Below are positions 5,074 through 7,359 of a DNA stretch of 7,359 nt, in pieces. A program made the position numbers and the translations under genes. A model generated the notes under the pieces. That model did not search any database, was not told the DNA's origin, and saw only the letters and a list, made by a program, of their open reading frames with translations. This DNA is from Loktanella sp. (GTDB lineage: Bacteria > Pseudomonadota > Alphaproteobacteria > Rhodobacterales > Rhodobacteraceae): contig PUNR01000135.1 in assembly GCA_003551805.1 (NCBI GenBank), forward strand, positions 1 through 7,359, written 5' to 3'. Within the stretch, counting starts at the first letter, position 1. Every line of letters begins with the position of its first letter.

Positions 5074-5949
5074 TCAAGCAGGGCTTTTACGCAAAATAAG
5101 CGTCGTCCAGTCGCCAATTGCAGATGATTTAGCCAGCGAAAAGCCGTTTTCACGGTAGACACCTGCCACCTCGTCCGCTTGTTCGTTCAGGATACCGGAC
5201 AGGATCAGATAACCGTCCGGCGCCATGTTAGCGCCGATATCAGGCGCAAGGCTGATCAGCGGACCCTTGAGAATATTGGCAAAGACCAGATCGAACGGGC
5301 CGGCCAGACGGTCACCCCCTGCCCCGAAGCCCGCAGCGACGATGCAATCAACCTGACCGTCAAGATTATTGGCTGTCACATTGGCCCGCGCGACATCCAC
5401 CGCGACCGGGTCAATATCGCTGGCCAGCACCGGACCACCCAGAACCTTGGCCGCAGCCATGGCCAACACAGCTGTCCCGCAACCCAAGTCAAGCACACGC
5501 CCGCCTGTGAACCCTTTGGCCAGCACTTATTCGAACGCCAGCAGGCAGCCCAGCGTCGTGCCGTGGTGGCCGGTGCCAAAGGCCATTGCCGCCTCGATCA
5601 GCAAGGGGGTGCTGTCCGCCGGCACCTTGTCAGCGTCGTGTGACCCATAGACGAAAAACCGCCCCGCCGGGACCGGGGCCAGATCACGCTGGACCTTGGA
5701 CACCCAATCCTGATCGGGGATTTCCGAAATGTTGAATGGCTTCGCACCGTGCAAGGCCGCCAATACCGCCAGTGTCCCTGCGTCGGGGGCAGCTTCGGTA
5801 TAGGCCGCGACTTCCCACAGGCCGGATCCGTCCTCGATCTCGAACACACCGGTGCCGATGGGTTCGGGGTCCAGATGTTCCAGCGCTTCGGCCAAGGCAT
5901 AGGCGGCGTCTTCGCCGGGCATCGTGGTCAGGGCGGTAAAGGTTGGCAT
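5074..5949 (-). pseudogene. prmA: PrmA, ribosomal protein L11 methyltransferase, interrupted by an in-frame TAA
   Basis: PrmA trimethylates ribosomal protein L11 using S-adenosylmethionine. Starting at the ATG at 5949 (MPTFTALT), the frame gives 140 sense codons, then TAA at 5529-5527. It continues in the same frame for 150 more codons to a TGA at 5076-5074. The combined 291 positions match the family length (293 in E. coli). The first part has the L11-recognition domain and AFGTGHHGTT (123-132). The second has SAM motif I LDLGCGT (153-159), the acidic SDIDP (177-181) and FANILKGPL (223-231). No frameshift or other damage is visible, so this is a single substitution or a base-call error. A GTG follows the stop directly, but no good ribosome-binding site precedes it, and each half lacks parts of the SAM site. 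It lies 52 bp after msrA. Confidence 0.88.
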
Positions 5950-6001
5950 GGCACGTGCTTTCAAAAAGGATGTCGCGGCTTAGGTCCGCAACACCCAATC
6001 G

Positions 6002-6652
6002 TCAAGCTCCGACACCGATCGGGCAGGTCACACCAGTACCACCGATGCCGCAATAGCCGCCCGGATTTTTGGCCAGATATTGCTGGTGATAATCTTCTGC
6101 GAAGTAAAACACGGGTGCATCAATGATTTCGCTTGTGATCGCACCGAAACCGGCCTGTGTCAGGCGCGGGGCGAAGGCGTCTTTTGATGCCTCTGCCGCT
6201 TTTTTCTGGGCGGCGGAAAATGCGTAGATGCCGGAACGGTATTGTGTGCCACGATCGTTGCCCTGACGCATGCCTTGGGTCGGGTTGTGGCCTTCCCAGA
6301 ACACCTGCAGCAATTGTTCATAGCTGACGACAGCGGGGTCATAGACCACGCGCACGACCTCGTTATGGCCGGTCTTGCCGGTGCAGACTTCATCATAGGT
6401 GGGGTTCGGGGTATAGCCGCCCGCATATCCGACCATTGTCGATTGCACACCGTCGAGGTTCCAGAACATACGTTCTACGCCCCAGAAACAGCCCATACCG
6501 AACATCGCAACAGCCATACCCGCCGGCACATCAACCGAGATCGGTGTGCCATAGACGAAATGCGTCTGGGCTGTCGGGATCGGGTGCGCGCGACCGGGCA
6601 ATGCGGCGTCGGGCGATACCATTTCGGTCTTGGCGCTTTTGAGGAAAAACAT
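6002..6652 (-). CDS. msrA: Peptide-methionine (S)-S-oxide reductase MsrA
   Basis: MsrA reduces the S-epimer of methionine sulfoxide in proteins and free methionine, regenerated by thioredoxin, and protects against oxidative damage in the cytoplasm. The 216-residue product belongs to the longer E. coli-like class. An N-terminal segment (VSPDAALPGR, 12-21) precedes the catalytic GCFWG with Cys55. Substrate-pocket motifs GNDRGTQYRS (131-140) and EDYHQQYL (186-193) follow. The C-terminus has two candidate resolving cysteines, Cys201 (GGYCGIGG) and Cys210 (TCPIG), indicating the three-cysteine relay. The start at 6652 is fixed by an AGGAG six bases upstream. A longer in-frame reading from 6697 lacks this site. 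The gene lies 49 bp after the MFS gene, probably in the same transcript. Confidence 0.96.
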   Translation of the reverse strand: MFFLKSAKTEMVSPDAALPGRAHPIPTAQTHFVYGTPISVDVPAGMAVAMFGMGCFWGVERMFWNLDGVQSTMVGYAGGYTPNPTYDEVCTGKTGHNEVVRVVYDPAVVSYEQLLQVFWEGHNPTQGMRQGNDRGTQYRSGIYAFSAAQKKAAEASKDAFAPRLTQAGFGAITSEIIDAPVFYFAEDYHQQYLAKNPGGYCGIGGTGVTCPIGVGA

Positions 6653-6658
6653 GTCAGG

Positions 6659-6663
6659 CTCCT
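6659..6663 (-). promoter_or_regulatory. Ribosome binding site of msrA
   Basis: AGGAG on the minus strand with six bases to the ATG at 6652. It is the strongest Shine-Dalgarno sequence in the window and decides the msrA start against an upstream in-frame alternative at 6697. Confidence 0.8.
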
Positions 6664-6701
6664 GTGCTATGGTGCAGATATAGGCGCGGCGGGACAAATT
6701 G

Positions 6702-7359
6702 CTACTGTGCGGCGACCAACAGGCGGGATTGAAACACGGTTTCGTGTCCCGGTCCGGGGTGCCGCGGGATCAACAGCGACAAGCCCAAAGACACCAGCGC
6801 CATGCCTGCGGCCAGCAAAAACACATAGCCGGGATTGGTCAGCCAGACATAGCCCAGCATCGCAGGCAGAAACACGGCTGCGATATGGTTGATGGTAAAG
6901 GCGACAGCGGCGGTGGGCGCGATATCGGCAGGGTCAGCGATTTTCTGGAAATAGGTTTTCATCGCCAGCGCGAGGCTGAAGAAAATGTGGTTGATGATGT
7001 ACAAAAACATCGCCAGCGCCACGCCCCAGCCAAAGTAGTAAAGACCGCCATAAGCAAAAAACACCAACGACAGCCCGACGTATTCGATCACCATCGCGCG
7101 GCGTTCGCCAAACACCTGCACCAACCTGCCCAGAAACGGCGCAGCGACCATGTTGACCAGCAGGGTGAACATGAACAACCCGGTGATATCGGCGACGCTG
7201 AAACCAAATTTTTCCACCATCATAAAACCGGCGAAGACGACAAATATCTGCCGCCGCGCGCCCGACATGAATTGCAGCGCATAATACAGCCAATACCGCT
7301 GGCGCAGGACCATGCGCTTATTCTGCGGATGCGGGGCCTCGAACTGCGGATAGGCCAGA
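6702..7359 (-). CDS. MFS transporter, C-terminal half (partial at window edge)
   Basis: The frame is open from the right edge to TAG at 6704-6702, giving about 218 residues with six predicted TM helices, the size of one half of a 12-TM major facilitator. Helices include LYYALQF...FVVFAGFMMV, ITGLFMFTLLVNMVAAPFLG, MVIEYVGLSLVFFAYGGLYYF, GVALAMFLYIINHIFFSLAL, AFTINHIAAVFLPAMLGYVWL and YVFLLAAGMALVSLGLSLLI. Between the second and third is GRLVQVFGERR, a variant of the MFS loop motif GxLxDxxGRR. The ATG at 7313 is probably internal, because coding sequence (QFEAPHPQNKR) continues upstream without a stop. The substrate cannot be predicted. It is followed by msrA after 49 bp on the same strand. Confidence 0.85.
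   Translation of the reverse strand, partial: LAYPQFEAPHPQNKRMVLRQRYWLYYALQFMSGARRQIFVVFAGFMMVEKFGFSVADITGLFMFTLLVNMVAAPFLGRLVQVFGERRAMVIEYVGLSLVFFAYGGLYYFGWGVALAMFLYIINHIFFSLALAMKTYFQKIADPADIAPTAAVAFTINHIAAVFLPAMLGYVWLTNPGYVFLLAAGMALVSLGLSLLIPRHPGPGHETVFQSRLLVAAQ

Noticed and set aside
5527..5529. Stop codon in prmA as programmed recoding
   Set aside because: It is TAA, not TGA (selenocysteine) or TAG (pyrrolysine). No stem-loop or slippery sequence is apparent, and PrmA has no known recoding.
6242..6892. Plus-strand open frame opposite msrA and the MFS gene (216 codons)
   Set aside because: It spans two confirmed minus-strand genes and their spacer, with no recognisable domain.

Overview
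The window looks like core chromosome of an alphaproteobacterium, most likely a marine Rhodobacterales (Roseobacter-group) species. The evidence is the gene order ruvC-ruvA-ruvB-(hypothetical)-ybgC-tolQ-tolR, a TolR with an MGAGV/poly-Gly/Arg-rich N-terminus, a DUF1127 protein and Rhodobacterales-like protein sequences. The taxonomic call rests on recalled family resemblance, not on a search. I see no mobile element, CRISPR array, tRNA or rRNA.

Layout, read in the direction of transcription of the main (minus) strand. On the right, 7359-5074 carries the C-terminal half of an MFS transporter, then msrA (methionine sulfoxide reductase A), then prmA (ribosomal protein L11 methyltransferase). The prmA frame is intact except for one in-frame TAA codon in mid-gene, so it is called a pseudogene or nonsense allele. 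In the middle, 5046-4372 holds a small single-TM protein (minus) that converges on a 69-residue DUF1127 protein (plus); a strong terminator hairpin separates them. On the left, 4135-1 is one dense minus-strand cluster. ruvC, ruvA, ruvB, an uncharacterised 206-residue protein and ybgC are joined by overlapping or abutting stop/start codons. After a 111-bp gap come tolQ and the first 28 codons of tolR.

How the genes work together. RuvABC branch-migrates and resolves Holliday junctions. A LexA-like direct repeat, GTTC-N7-GTGC, sits between the likely -35 and -10 elements of ruvC, consistent with SOS control of the cluster. YbgC, TolQ and TolR belong to the Tol-Pal envelope system, whose remaining genes (tolA, tolB, pal) would lie beyond the left edge. 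MsrA repairs oxidised methionine and PrmA modifies the ribosome; their pairing with the MFS gene looks like simple co-directional adjacency.

No previously undescribed multi-gene system is evident. The points most worth a second look are the prmA nonsense codon, the candidate SOS operator, the unnamed protein coupled between ruvB and ybgC, and the DUF1127/small membrane protein pair.
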